Below, piece by piece: positions 18,796 to 26,256 of a DNA stretch of 64,000 nucleotides. The notes under the pieces are model-generated. The model had not been told where the DNA came from. It saw only the letters and a program-made list of their open reading frames with translations, and made no database searches. The DNA is taken from positions 62,001-126,000 of the forward strand of contig NZ_FXEG02000006.1 in assembly GCF_900176255.2 (NCBI RefSeq). The letters run 5' to 3'. The number at the start of each line of letters is the position of its first letter. Within the stretch, counting starts at the first letter, position 1. The position numbers and the translations under genes were made by a program. Source of the DNA: Mycobacterium ahvazicum. GTDB lineage: Bacteria; Actinomycetota; Actinomycetes; Mycobacteriales; Mycobacteriaceae.

Positions 18796-19772
18796 GTCGC
18801 TTCCTCTCCATTCGTTTCGTTCGGTAGTGGTCGTGGCCGTAGCCGGGTGGTCGGCAGCGGTGGGGCCGGCAGTCGCGTGACCGCGCCCCGGTAGCCGTCG
18901 ACGGCGCCGAAGCGTGCGTCGGCGTCCTGCCATAGCTGGCGGTACCCGACGATCTCGTCGTGGGTGCGCCCGACGAAGTTCCACCACATCAGCAGCTCTT
19001 CGGTGAAGGGCGCGCCTCCCAACAGCATTACCCGCGCCGGCTGCTGCCCAACATTGCGCAGGTGCACGGCGGCGCTGCCCGGGCCTTGATAGCCGAGCGC
19101 GGCGTCGGCCAGAGTCGTTCCGCCCATCGCCACGGTCCCGGTATCGCAGAGCACGCCGTGCTCGAACGCCGGTTCGACGTCGAGGTGCAGTTCGGCGTTC
19201 GGGTCGAGATCGAGCTGGGCTCCGAGCAGCGGGGTGAACGTATGCACCGGAGACCGGCTGCCGGCCAGCTCGCCCAGGAACACCCGCGCTTGCGCGCCCG
19301 CCAGCGAGATGGGGTCGGGCACATAGTGCGTGAAGCCGCGTCCGGTGCCCCGGTCGGAATCGGGCAGGGCGACCCACAGCTGCATTCCGTGCAGAACAGC
19401 GTCCGACGCGACCGACACCTCGGAATGACAAATTCCCGCACCCGCGGTCATCAGATTCAACTCGCCGGGCCGGACAAAAGCGTGCACTCCGGCACTGTCG
19501 CGGTGTTCCACTTCCCCACTGAACAACCAGCTCACCGTCTGTAGTCCCGTGTGTGGATGCGGCGGTACATCCATGCGCGCCCGGACGGGGCCGTAATGGT
19601 CGATAAAGCACCAGGCTCCGATCAGCGATCGCTGTCGCTGGGGCAGGGTACGTCGCACCCGGATGGCCCGCGGGCCGCCGAGCGGAACCTCCCGTGGATG
19701 CAGCACCTCGGTCCCCGCAACCCCTGAAGCGCTGCAGGCAACTTCGGCCGGCGCGTTCTCGAGATTGCTCAC
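18792..19772 (-). CDS. Pirin family protein
   Basis: 326 residues, bicupin fold. The N-terminal cupin has the pirin signature GAWCFIDHYGP and PPHPHTGLQTVSWLFSGEVEHRDS with the metal-binding His residues, then MTAGAGICHSE. Bacterial pirins act as quercetinase-like dioxygenases or as regulators. The neighbouring acyl-CoA dehydrogenase on the same strand, 53 bp away, does not reveal the job. Coupled to the GNAT gene. Confidence 0.92.
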   Translation of the reverse strand: MSNLENAPAEVACSASGVAGTEVLHPREVPLGGPRAIRVRRTLPQRQRSLIGAWCFIDHYGPVRARMDVPPHPHTGLQTVSWLFSGEVEHRDSAGVHAFVRPGELNLMTAGAGICHSEVSVASDAVLHGMQLWVALPDSDRGTGRGFTHYVPDPISLAGAQARVFLGELAGSRSPVHTFTPLLGAQLDLDPNAELHLDVEPAFEHGVLCDTGTVAMGGTTLADAALGYQGPGSAAVHLRNVGQQPARVMLLGGAPFTEELLMWWNFVGRTHDEIVGYRQLWQDADARFGAVDGYRGAVTRLPAPPLPTTRLRPRPLPNETNGEEAT

Positions 19773-19825
19773 CGTAGGCCCTTCGTTGCGAGCGTGATAC
19801 GGCGACGCTACTCGCGCTCGCCGGC

Positions 19826-21208
19826 CTACCTGCCCGGCGGCCGCAGCATCCGCATGGCCACCCGCATGATCGGCTCGGGGACCTGATCCTTCACCGACAA
19901 CGCGGCGTCGGCGGCGCGCGACCGCAACGGGGCTCCCCGGCCGAACATCCGGTTCAGCGGTCCGCCGGTCGGTTCCAGCACGACGTGCAGCGGCGGGGTG
20001 CCCACGGCGGCGCCCAGCGCATTTGAGATGACCATCCGCTGAATCTCGCTGGTGCCCTCAAAGATGGTGTACAGCTTGGCATCTCGATACCACTTCTCGA
20101 CAGGGTGATCGGTGATGTAGCCCCAGCCTCCCATGGTTTGGACCGCGCGCTCGGTGGCCTTGATGGCGACTTCGCTGGCGGCGAGCTTGGCCATCGAGCC
20201 CTCGCCGCGCTCGAAGGGGACTTCGTTGGCGGCCATCCAGGAAGCCCGCCAGGTCAGCAGCCGGGCCGCATCGATCTGGGTGGCCAGGTCGGCCAGCGGA
20301 AACGCGATGCCCTGGTTGTCGATGATCGGTCCGCCGAACGCCTCGCGCTTCGTGGCATAGGCCGTCGCGTACTCCAACGCCGCGCGCGCGATGCCGATCG
20401 CCTGGGCCGCGACCATCGGACGCGTCTGTTCGAACGTGCCCAGCGTCGCCGAGCCCGAGCGCTGTCCCCCCGCCACGACCTCGCGGGCCTTGGCAAGTTT
20501 GTGTTCCAGCTTCTCTTGTCCGCCAAGCAAATTGGCGCCGGGAACGCGAACGGTGTTGAACCGCAACTCCGCCGTGTGCGATGCCCGGCAGCCCAGTTTG
20601 TCGAGTTTGCGCACCAGTTCGAGTCCGGGGGTGCCGCCCGGCACCACGAACAGGGCCTGGCCGCGGTGGCCGAGCTCTTCGTCGACGACGGCATTGACGA
20701 CGTGCACGTTGGCGATACCGCCGTTGCCGATCCACATCTTGTGCCCATCGATGATCCAGTCGTCGCCGTCGCGGTGTGCCCGGGTGCGGAGATTGCGTAC
20801 ATCGCTGCCGCCCTCAGGTTCGGAAATCGCCAGTGCAGCGAGCTTGAGATCGCCTGGGGTACCGAAACATTCGGGTGCCCACTCCAGCATCTGTTCGGGG
20901 GATGCAGCCTGACCGATCGCCGAAAGGGCCAGCGCCGGCATTACGATCGCCAACCCGATTCCGGCGCAGCCCCAGAACAACTCCTCCATGAACATCGGCA
21001 GGGACAGGCCGGTGCGATCACCGATCAGGTCGCGGTAGAACAGCGGGCTGTAGAAGCCGCGTTGGGCCGCTTCCTCGAGGACCGGCCAGGGAAACTCCTG
21101 CCGTTGGTCGTACTCGAGCGCCCCCGGGCGAATCACGGACTCGCAGAATTCGTGCGCCCGCCGGGCCAGGTCGTGCTGCGCGGCCGTCGGTGTCAGGTCG
21201 AAAGTCAT
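19826..21208 (-). CDS. Acyl-CoA dehydrogenase family protein
   Basis: 460 residues. N-terminal helical domain, FAD/beta domain with AISEPEGGSDVRNLRT and DGHKMWIGNGG, and C-terminal helical domain ending in AVQTMGGWGYITDHPVEKWYRD and IFEGTSEIQRMVIS. It oxidises acyl-CoA thioesters to enoyl-CoA with FAD. An extra C-terminal tail (about 60 residues, ending MRMLRPPGR) is longer than usual. Substrate chain unknown. Followed on the same strand by pirin and GNAT, perhaps an operon. Confidence 0.93.
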   Translation of the reverse strand: MTFDLTPTAAQHDLARRAHEFCESVIRPGALEYDQRQEFPWPVLEEAAQRGFYSPLFYRDLIGDRTGLSLPMFMEELFWGCAGIGLAIVMPALALSAIGQAASPEQMLEWAPECFGTPGDLKLAALAISEPEGGSDVRNLRTRAHRDGDDWIIDGHKMWIGNGGIANVHVVNAVVDEELGHRGQALFVVPGGTPGLELVRKLDKLGCRASHTAELRFNTVRVPGANLLGGQEKLEHKLAKAREVVAGGQRSGSATLGTFEQTRPMVAAQAIGIARAALEYATAYATKREAFGGPIIDNQGIAFPLADLATQIDAARLLTWRASWMAANEVPFERGEGSMAKLAASEVAIKATERAVQTMGGWGYITDHPVEKWYRDAKLYTIFEGTSEIQRMVISNALGAAVGTPPLHVVLEPTGGPLNRMFGRGAPLRSRAADAALSVKDQVPEPIMRVAMRMLRPPGR

Positions 21209-21294
21209 GATGGGCCTCCGGGTCGACGGTCAGATGTTCCGTCGCGGTCGACTACCCGGTCGACTCGGTGAACAAACGTTCACGGGTGCACCGG

Positions 21295-21711
21295 TCAGGC
21301 TGCTGAACGCGGGCCAACCTGTGCGATCGGCAGGTGAAGGACCACCGCGGGCACCGGGATGGTCTCGTGCTCGCTGCGGGCCAGCAACGCCGCGTTCTCG
21401 GGCAGCTGGCGGGAGTTGATCTCGCCGGCGGCAATGCGCCGCAAGACGTCGTGGGCTCGAGCCAGCTGGTCGCGCTTGCGGTACTGGCCCCCGGGAAGCT
21501 TGACGCCCGCCCATACGCCGTACTCCTCGCGGTGTGCGATGGCGTACTGCGCACACCGCCGCTGCTGTGCCAACGGGCAGCGCCGCAGACATTGGATACG
21601 GGCTTCGGTGGCGGATCGCTCGTAGGCGCGCGCCTTGGCCGCGCCGTCACCGCTGTCGTCATCGGGGTAGCCGAACCACAGTTCCGGATCGGTTGCGCAG
21701 GGGTGGCCCAT
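21295..21711 (-). CDS. whiB5: WhiB-family iron-sulfur regulator WhiB5
   Basis: 138 residues from ATG at 21711 (MGHPCATDPELWFG); same length class and sequence as Mtb Rv0022c. The four cluster Cys are 5, 41, 45 and 53. The spacing C-x3-C-x7-C differs from the usual C-x2-C-x5-C of WhiB proteins. GVWAG turn (65-69) and a basic KLPGGQYRKRDQ region follow. In Mtb WhiB5 affects expression of type VII secretion genes and reactivation, which is suggestive given the ESX genes nearby. Divergent from the XRE regulator with shared upstream repeats. Confidence 0.93.
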   Translation of the reverse strand: MGHPCATDPELWFGYPDDDSGDGAAKARAYERSATEARIQCLRRCPLAQQRRCAQYAIAHREEYGVWAGVKLPGGQYRKRDQLARAHDVLRRIAAGEINSRQLPENAALLARSEHETIPVPAVVLHLPIAQVGPRSAA

Positions 21712-21734
21712 GTCAGTCTCCTCGGCTAGGGGTT

Positions 21735-21808
21735 GAAACGTATACGAAAGCGTATACACATGCCAACTCAGGGCGCAAGAGAAACGTGATAAAAGCGTAT
21801 ATACATAG
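21735..21808. promoter_or_regulatory. Repeated GCGTATAC-type motifs between whiB5 and the XRE regulator
   Basis: The 146-bp divergent spacer holds related boxes: GAAACGTATACGAAAGCGTATACACAT (two GTATAC half-sites, 21735-21761) and AAAAGCGTATATACATA (about 21791-21807), plus GAAACGTGATAA between them. The AAAGCGTATAYACAT unit occurs twice in the same orientation. A+T content is far above the surroundings. The likely ligand is the adjacent XRE regulator or WhiB5; that is inference. Confidence 0.55.
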
Positions 21809-21857
21809 CGATAGCGCACCGGCTGTGTAATATCCGGCCTATGGCCGGAGCCAGCGG

Positions 21858-22646
21858 GTGAGCCGTGAATCGGCAGGTGCGGCCATCCGGGCATTGCGTG
21901 AGTCGCGTGACTGGTCCCTAGCGGAGCTCGCGGCCGCGACCGGCGTCAGCATCATGGGATTGAGCTATCTGGAGCGCGGCGCCCGTAAGGCCCATAAAAG
22001 CACTGTTCAAAAGGTCGAAAACGGTCTGGGTCTGCCACCTGGCACCTATTCGCGGCTGTTGGTGGCCGCCGATCCCGATGCCGAGTTGGCCCGTTTGATC
22101 GCCGCGCAGCCCCCCGAAACGACGTCGCCGCCGCGGGCCGGGTCCGTGGTTGTCGACCGCCACAGCGACACCGAAGTGCTGGAAGGATATGCCGAAGCCC
22201 AGCTCGATGCGCTCAAATCTGTCATCAATCGGCTGCCGGCGACGACATCAAACGAATATGAGACGTATATTCTCTCTGTGATCGCGCAGTGCGTGAAGGC
22301 CGAGATGCTCGCCGCCAGCTCCTGGCGGGTGGCGGTGAACGCCGGTGCGGATTCGACCGACCGGCTGATGGACCATCTTCGAGCGCTCGAGGAAACGCGC
22401 AGCGCGCTGCTCAGACGGATGCCGACCAGTTTGAGCGCCCGGTTCGACCAGGCCTGTGCGCAGTCGTCGCTTCCGGACGCGATCATCGCGGCGCTGCTCG
22501 GTGTGAGCAGTGACGAGATGTGGGACATCCGCAACCGCGGGGTGATCCCGGCGGGGATACTCCCCCGCGTCCGTGCTTTCGCCGACGCGGTGCGGTCGAC
22601 GAGCCAGGACAGCGTTGATCAGGCCAACGGCGAGGGGGACCGATGA
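21858..22646 (+). CDS. XRE-family helix-turn-helix regulator (Rv0023 homolog)
   Basis: 262 residues from GTG at 21858. N-terminal Cro/C1-type HTH (about 6-62: IRALRESRDWSLAELAAATG, ISIMGLSYLERGARK region), then a helical domain (about 105-250) conserved with Mtb Rv0023, including TSNEYETYILSVIAQCVKAEM. A ligand- or partner-binding role is likely for the second part. Its stop overlaps the start of the NlpC/P60 gene (22643-22646), tying regulator and hydrolase into one operon. Confidence 0.92.
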   Translation: MSRESAGAAIRALRESRDWSLAELAAATGVSIMGLSYLERGARKAHKSTVQKVENGLGLPPGTYSRLLVAADPDAELARLIAAQPPETTSPPRAGSVVVDRHSDTEVLEGYAEAQLDALKSVINRLPATTSNEYETYILSVIAQCVKAEMLAASSWRVAVNAGADSTDRLMDHLRALEETRSALLRRMPTSLSARFDQACAQSSLPDAIIAALLGVSSDEMWDIRNRGVIPAGILPRVRAFADAVRSTSQDSVDQANGEGDR

Positions 22647-23449
22647 CCGAAAGCGATATCGAGGCGTTGAGCCGGGCCCACCGATTGTTCGCGGGCAGCA
22701 CCCGACAGCCGCAGCTGGTTGCGCCTTCCGATGTGGTGCCGGCATCGCCAGTGAACACCCTTGTGGGACAAGATAATTACCAAGTTCGGGCCAACCAGGG
22801 CCACCAAGTGCTGCTCGCGGCGGCGCGCACCGACGACGCGGCCGCGGGCGTCATCGCCGCCGCCTACCGCGACCGGGCCCAGGCCCGGGAGCTGACCAAG
22901 AACGTCCTCGACGAGGCCCGCGCCGATGCCGCCGTCACCCCGATGACGCCGATGGCCCAGCGGGACGCAATGCGTCGTCGAGCCGCACGCCTGCGCGCCC
23001 AGCGGGCACACGTGTTGACCGCCCGGCTACGTGCCCGACGGCATTCGGCGGCGTTGCGGGCACTGCGCTACCGAATGCTGCACCACCGCGGACTGCGGCT
23101 GCCTTCGCCGAGCAGCCGCGCCGGAATTGCGGTGCGTGCGGCGCTATCTCGACTGGGCCGCCCGTATGTGTGGGGCGCCACCGGCCCCGATCAGTTCGAC
23201 TGTTCCGGACTGGTGCAGTGGGCGTACGCGCGGGCGGGAATTCATCTGGACCGCACCACGTATCAGCAGATCAACGACGGAATCCCGGTGCCGCGTTCGC
23301 AAGTCAGGCCCGGCGATCTCGTCTTCCCGCACACCGGACACGTGCAGATGGCGATCGGCAACAATCTCGTCGTCGAGGCCCCCTATTCGGGTGCCTCGGT
23401 TCGGATCAGCCGGTTGGGCGACTACGTGGCGATTCGTCGGCCGATATGA
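22643..23449 (+). CDS. NlpC/P60 peptidoglycan endopeptidase (Rv0024 homolog)
   Basis: 268 residues. The N-terminal half (about 40-140) is helical, with the Arg-rich stretch LRARRHSAALRALRYR. The C-terminal NlpC/P60 domain has PYVWGATGPDQFDCSGLVQWAY with catalytic Cys187 and FPHTGHVQMAI with His233. It would cleave peptide stems of peptidoglycan. There is no Sec signal peptide; with the ESX genes downstream, export by a type VII route is an attractive inference. ATGA overlap with the regulator gene. Confidence 0.92.
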   Translation: MTESDIEALSRAHRLFAGSTRQPQLVAPSDVVPASPVNTLVGQDNYQVRANQGHQVLLAAARTDDAAAGVIAAAYRDRAQARELTKNVLDEARADAAVTPMTPMAQRDAMRRRAARLRAQRAHVLTARLRARRHSAALRALRYRMLHHRGLRLPSPSSRAGIAVRAALSRLGRPYVWGATGPDQFDCSGLVQWAYARAGIHLDRTTYQQINDGIPVPRSQVRPGDLVFPHTGHVQMAIGNNLVVEAPYSGASVRISRLGDYVAIRRPI

Positions 23450-23464
23450 GATTAGGTTGAGCCT

Positions 23465-23827
23465 ATGTCTGAACAGACTGGCCCTTCGCTAGCCGCCATT
23501 CAGGCGCGGCAGTCGGCGATGGCGACCCGGCACGACTCGGTCGCCGAGGCAGACCGCGCGCTGGTGGACGTGCTTGCCAGCGCACACGCCGCGATGCGAG
23601 AGAGCATCAGGCGTCTGGATGCGATCAGCGACGAGATCGAGCGCGCCGTTCCGCAGCAGCGGAGCCTGGGCATCGACACGCCCATCGGGGCGAGGGAGTT
23701 TCAGAAGTTTCTGGTCGCCAAGCAACGTGAGATCGCGGCCGTCGTGGCGGACGCGCGTGAGCTTGATCGGGCGAAAACTGCTGTGCTGGAACGCCTGCGG
23801 GGAGAATACGGCGTATCTGCGGGATAG
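23465..23827 (+). CDS. DUF4226-type protein (Rv0025 homolog)
   Basis: 120 residues, all helical, no signal peptide. The core DTPIGAREFQKFLVAKQREI is shared with the next gene, so the two are paralogs over about 80 residues. Small helical proteins like this often act as ESX-associated substrates or chaperones. Function not established. 15 bp behind the NlpC gene. Confidence 0.85.
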   Translation: MSEQTGPSLAAIQARQSAMATRHDSVAEADRALVDVLASAHAAMRESIRRLDAISDEIERAVPQQRSLGIDTPIGAREFQKFLVAKQREIAAVVADARELDRAKTAVLERLRGEYGVSAG

Positions 23828-23954
23828 CCCCAGGGCGTTCATACACAGCCGCATCGCGGTGAATTGTCGACAGCTCAGGGTCTCAGTACTGTCACCCGGC
23901 ATGGAGGGGACGCGACACCGCCCGCGGTGGGCCGCAGCGGCGTCTGGTTAGGCG

Positions 23955-25349
23955 ATGTCGACGTATGACGAACTGCTTGCCACGGTCAGAGTCGTGCGCG
24001 ACCGCACCGGCGATCCGAACGCGTGGCAGGCGGGGTTGACCCCAGCGGAGTTGACCGCGGTGATCACCCCCACGACACGTCCAGAACAACTCGACACGAT
24101 TCTGGCCAAGATCCGCCGACAGCATCCGGTCCTGTTCGGCTCCGCTGCGGAACCGCCCGCTGCAGCGCCGCAGCGGACTGAGGGAGCCACTGCCGAAGCC
24201 ATCGCGGGCGCCGAAGCCGCTCTGGCACATCAGAATTCGGCCAGCTCTCAGCTGGATTTGCAAGTAATTTCGGCCATCATGAATGCCCACCTGAAGACGG
24301 TCGAAGGAGCGGAAGCGCTGGGCGCCTTGCAACGCGAGACCGAGGCCGCGGTGCAAACCCGATCGGACTTGGACACTCCGGCGGGCGCGCGCGACTTTCA
24401 GCGCTTCCTGATCGGCAAGCTCAGGGACATCCGCGCGGTGGTGCTGACCGCCAGTCTCGACGACACGTCGAAGTCAGCACTGATGGCGGCGTGGACCTCG
24501 CTCTACGACGCCTCGAAGAGCGTGCCGAGCGTTGCGGGCGAGACCCGGCCGGCTTCGGTTGCCTTACCGGCACGGGCAACCGACCCTGTCGACGCCGGAG
24601 ACGATCCGCTACTGGATTCGCTGCTGGCCGACGATCCTGGCCTGTTGACCGGGGATCCGGGGCCAGGGCCGGTCGAGAATGCGCCGGCGCCCACGATGCC
24701 GTCGGCGATGCCGGGCATTCCCAATCTCGGATTGGGCTCGGCACCGGGACCAGGTTCGATGGGTGGTTGGGGGACGCCGGGCGGGATGCCGCTGCCCTGG
24801 CGTCAGGAGGGCAGCGAATCCGATCCGGCCGCGGCGGGCCTGGACGACGAAAACCCCGACGCGAACCCGGCCGATCACCAATCGGATGAGCGCGATGAAC
24901 GCACAGGCGACGAGCACGGTGAGGATGTGTCGACCGCCGAATCACCGGCCGCGGGCCCGACGACGGTGACCCTGCCCGACGGTGACACGGTTACGGCGGC
25001 CAGCCCGCAGCTAGCGGCGGCCATCGAGGCCGCGGTGGGCGGTGCGTCGATCCCCGATGCATTCCATCAGCAGGGGATCACCATTCCCGCACCCGGAACC
25101 GCGGTCGCCAACCCAATTGATCCGGTGCAGGTCGTTGCGGGAGATGTCGGAATTTTCACCGATCGCCATGCGCTGGCCCTCGGCCATACCAAGGCCCTCC
25201 TCGATGGCCAGATTCAGCACATCGCCACCGTAAGCGGCCCGAGCTTCCTAGGCTGGGAGCATCCGCCGGCCGCGACGGAGACCGCTCCAGCCAGGACCGA
25301 CGCACCGACACCGACCCGGCCGGCGGCCACGCCGACCACTGGACAATAG
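23955..25349 (+). CDS. DUF4226 protein with acidic Pro/Gly-rich region (Rv0026 homolog)
   Basis: 464 residues. An N-terminal helical segment (about 1-60) is followed by the DUF4226-like domain (about 85-170) with DTPAGARDFQRFLIGKLRDI, the counterpart of the previous gene. Next comes a disordered acidic Pro/Gly/Ser stretch (about 185-335) and a C-terminal domain (about 335-435) with TVTLPDGDTVTAASPQLAAAIEAAVGG and GDVGIFTDRHALALGHTKAL. The tail is Pro/Thr-rich. No signal peptide. Layout recalls ESX-exported Esp proteins; function unknown. 127 bp lie upstream of its start. Confidence 0.85.
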   Translation: MSTYDELLATVRVVRDRTGDPNAWQAGLTPAELTAVITPTTRPEQLDTILAKIRRQHPVLFGSAAEPPAAAPQRTEGATAEAIAGAEAALAHQNSASSQLDLQVISAIMNAHLKTVEGAEALGALQRETEAAVQTRSDLDTPAGARDFQRFLIGKLRDIRAVVLTASLDDTSKSALMAAWTSLYDASKSVPSVAGETRPASVALPARATDPVDAGDDPLLDSLLADDPGLLTGDPGPGPVENAPAPTMPSAMPGIPNLGLGSAPGPGSMGGWGTPGGMPLPWRQEGSESDPAAAGLDDENPDANPADHQSDERDERTGDEHGEDVSTAESPAAGPTTVTLPDGDTVTAASPQLAAAIEAAVGGASIPDAFHQQGITIPAPGTAVANPIDPVQVVAGDVGIFTDRHALALGHTKALLDGQIQHIATVSGPSFLGWEHPPAATETAPARTDAPTPTRPAATPTTGQ

Positions 25350-25394
25350 TGAACTCGCCGGACCGGCCGGCGGCGCAGAATCAGGAGAAAGCGG

Positions 25395-25712
25395 ATGGCA
25401 GATCGAATCCATGTGGTGCCCGCGCACTTACGTGAAGCGGCTGCGCATCACCGAGAGACCTCCGACTACTTGCGCACCGTGCCGTCGTCGCACGCTGCTA
25501 TCCAGGAGAGTCTGGATTCGCTCGGGCCGATCTTCGGTGAGCTTCGCGATGCCGGACGGGAACTGCTCGAACTGCGACGCCAGTGCTACGAGCAACAGGC
25601 CGACGACCATGCCGAGATGGCACACAATCTGGCCGTGACGGCACGGACCTGGGATCAGCATGAACAAGATGCGGCCGGCGAACTCGGCCGCATCGTCGAC
25701 GGCGGTCGATGA
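25395..25712 (+). CDS. EspC-like type VII secretion target (Rv0027 homolog)
   Basis: 105 residues, same as Mtb Rv0027. Two predicted helices with a hinge near SLGPIFGEL; the start IHVVPAHLREAAAHHRETSDYLR is the pattern of the DUF2580/EspC family (position-conserved V.P..L...A..H). Such proteins are small ESX substrates or co-secreted partners. SD AGGAGAAAG lies before the ATG. Its stop overlaps the next gene (25709-25712). Confidence 0.82.
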   Translation: MADRIHVVPAHLREAAAHHRETSDYLRTVPSSHAAIQESLDSLGPIFGELRDAGRELLELRRQCYEQQADDHAEMAHNLAVTARTWDQHEQDAAGELGRIVDGGR

Positions 25713-26020
25713 CCGACGCCAATCCCGCGTTCGACACCGTTCACCCGAGTGGGCACATCCTGGTCCGCTCGTGCCGCGGCGGGTACATGCACAGCGTTGC
25801 GCTGAGCGAAGAGGCGATGGATACCGACGCAGCGACGTTGGCGCGGGGCATCCTGTTGACCGCGGATGTGTCCTGGCTGAAGGCGTTGCTGGAGGTCCGG
25901 CACGAGATCGTGGCGGCCGGGCACACCCCGTCGGCGGAGGTCCCGACCCCGAACGATCTCGACGCCGCGATCGAGAAGCTGTTGGCGCACAAGCTGCGCC
26001 GCCGCGACGGCGCCGACTAA
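25709..26020 (+). CDS. DUF2694 family protein (Rv0028 homolog)
   Basis: 103 residues. A small alpha/beta domain with SGHILVRSCRGGYMHSVALSE and a helical C-terminus DVSWLKALLEVRHEIV. DUF2694 proteins of mycobacteria are repeatedly found beside EspC-like genes and ESX loci, where they may act as chaperones. ATGA overlap with the EspC-like gene makes a co-translated pair. Confidence 0.82.
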   Translation: MTDANPAFDTVHPSGHILVRSCRGGYMHSVALSEEAMDTDAATLARGILLTADVSWLKALLEVRHEIVAAGHTPSAEVPTPNDLDAAIEKLLAHKLRRRDGAD

Positions 26021-26030
26021 CCGTCCGCGT

Positions 26031-26180
26031 TCAGATCAGCCAGGTTTTGGCGGCGTCGGGATCGGGAGCGATATCGGTTGGTGGCTCGATGGGGTTGGCG
26101 CCGAACAACTCTCGTGCGCGGCCGAGCAGGGTGCGCACCTCATCGAGTTGTTGCTGCAGCGCAGAATCGACCATGGCCAT
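26031..26180 (-). CDS. Small antisense-oriented ORF, 49 aa
   Basis: MAMVDSALQQQLDEVRTLLG then RARELFGANP, an acidic Pro segment and a KTWLI end. It has a good third-position GC pattern and a sensible helix, and lies opposite to its neighbours between the DUF2694 and DUF5631 genes. The helix plus Trp near a sudden stop looks like the N-terminus of a longer ESX-associated or NlpC-type protein that has been cut short, but I cannot prove that. A second ATG lies two codons in. Confidence 0.5.
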   Translation of the reverse strand: MAMVDSALQQQLDEVRTLLGRARELFGANPIEPPTDIAPDPDAAKTWLI

Positions 26181-26256
26181 ACGCTACCGAGCCCCTCACA
26201 CCCGCACAATTCACCTTTGGTAATGAGCGTTCGGCATATGTCGGTAGTCTGACCCG

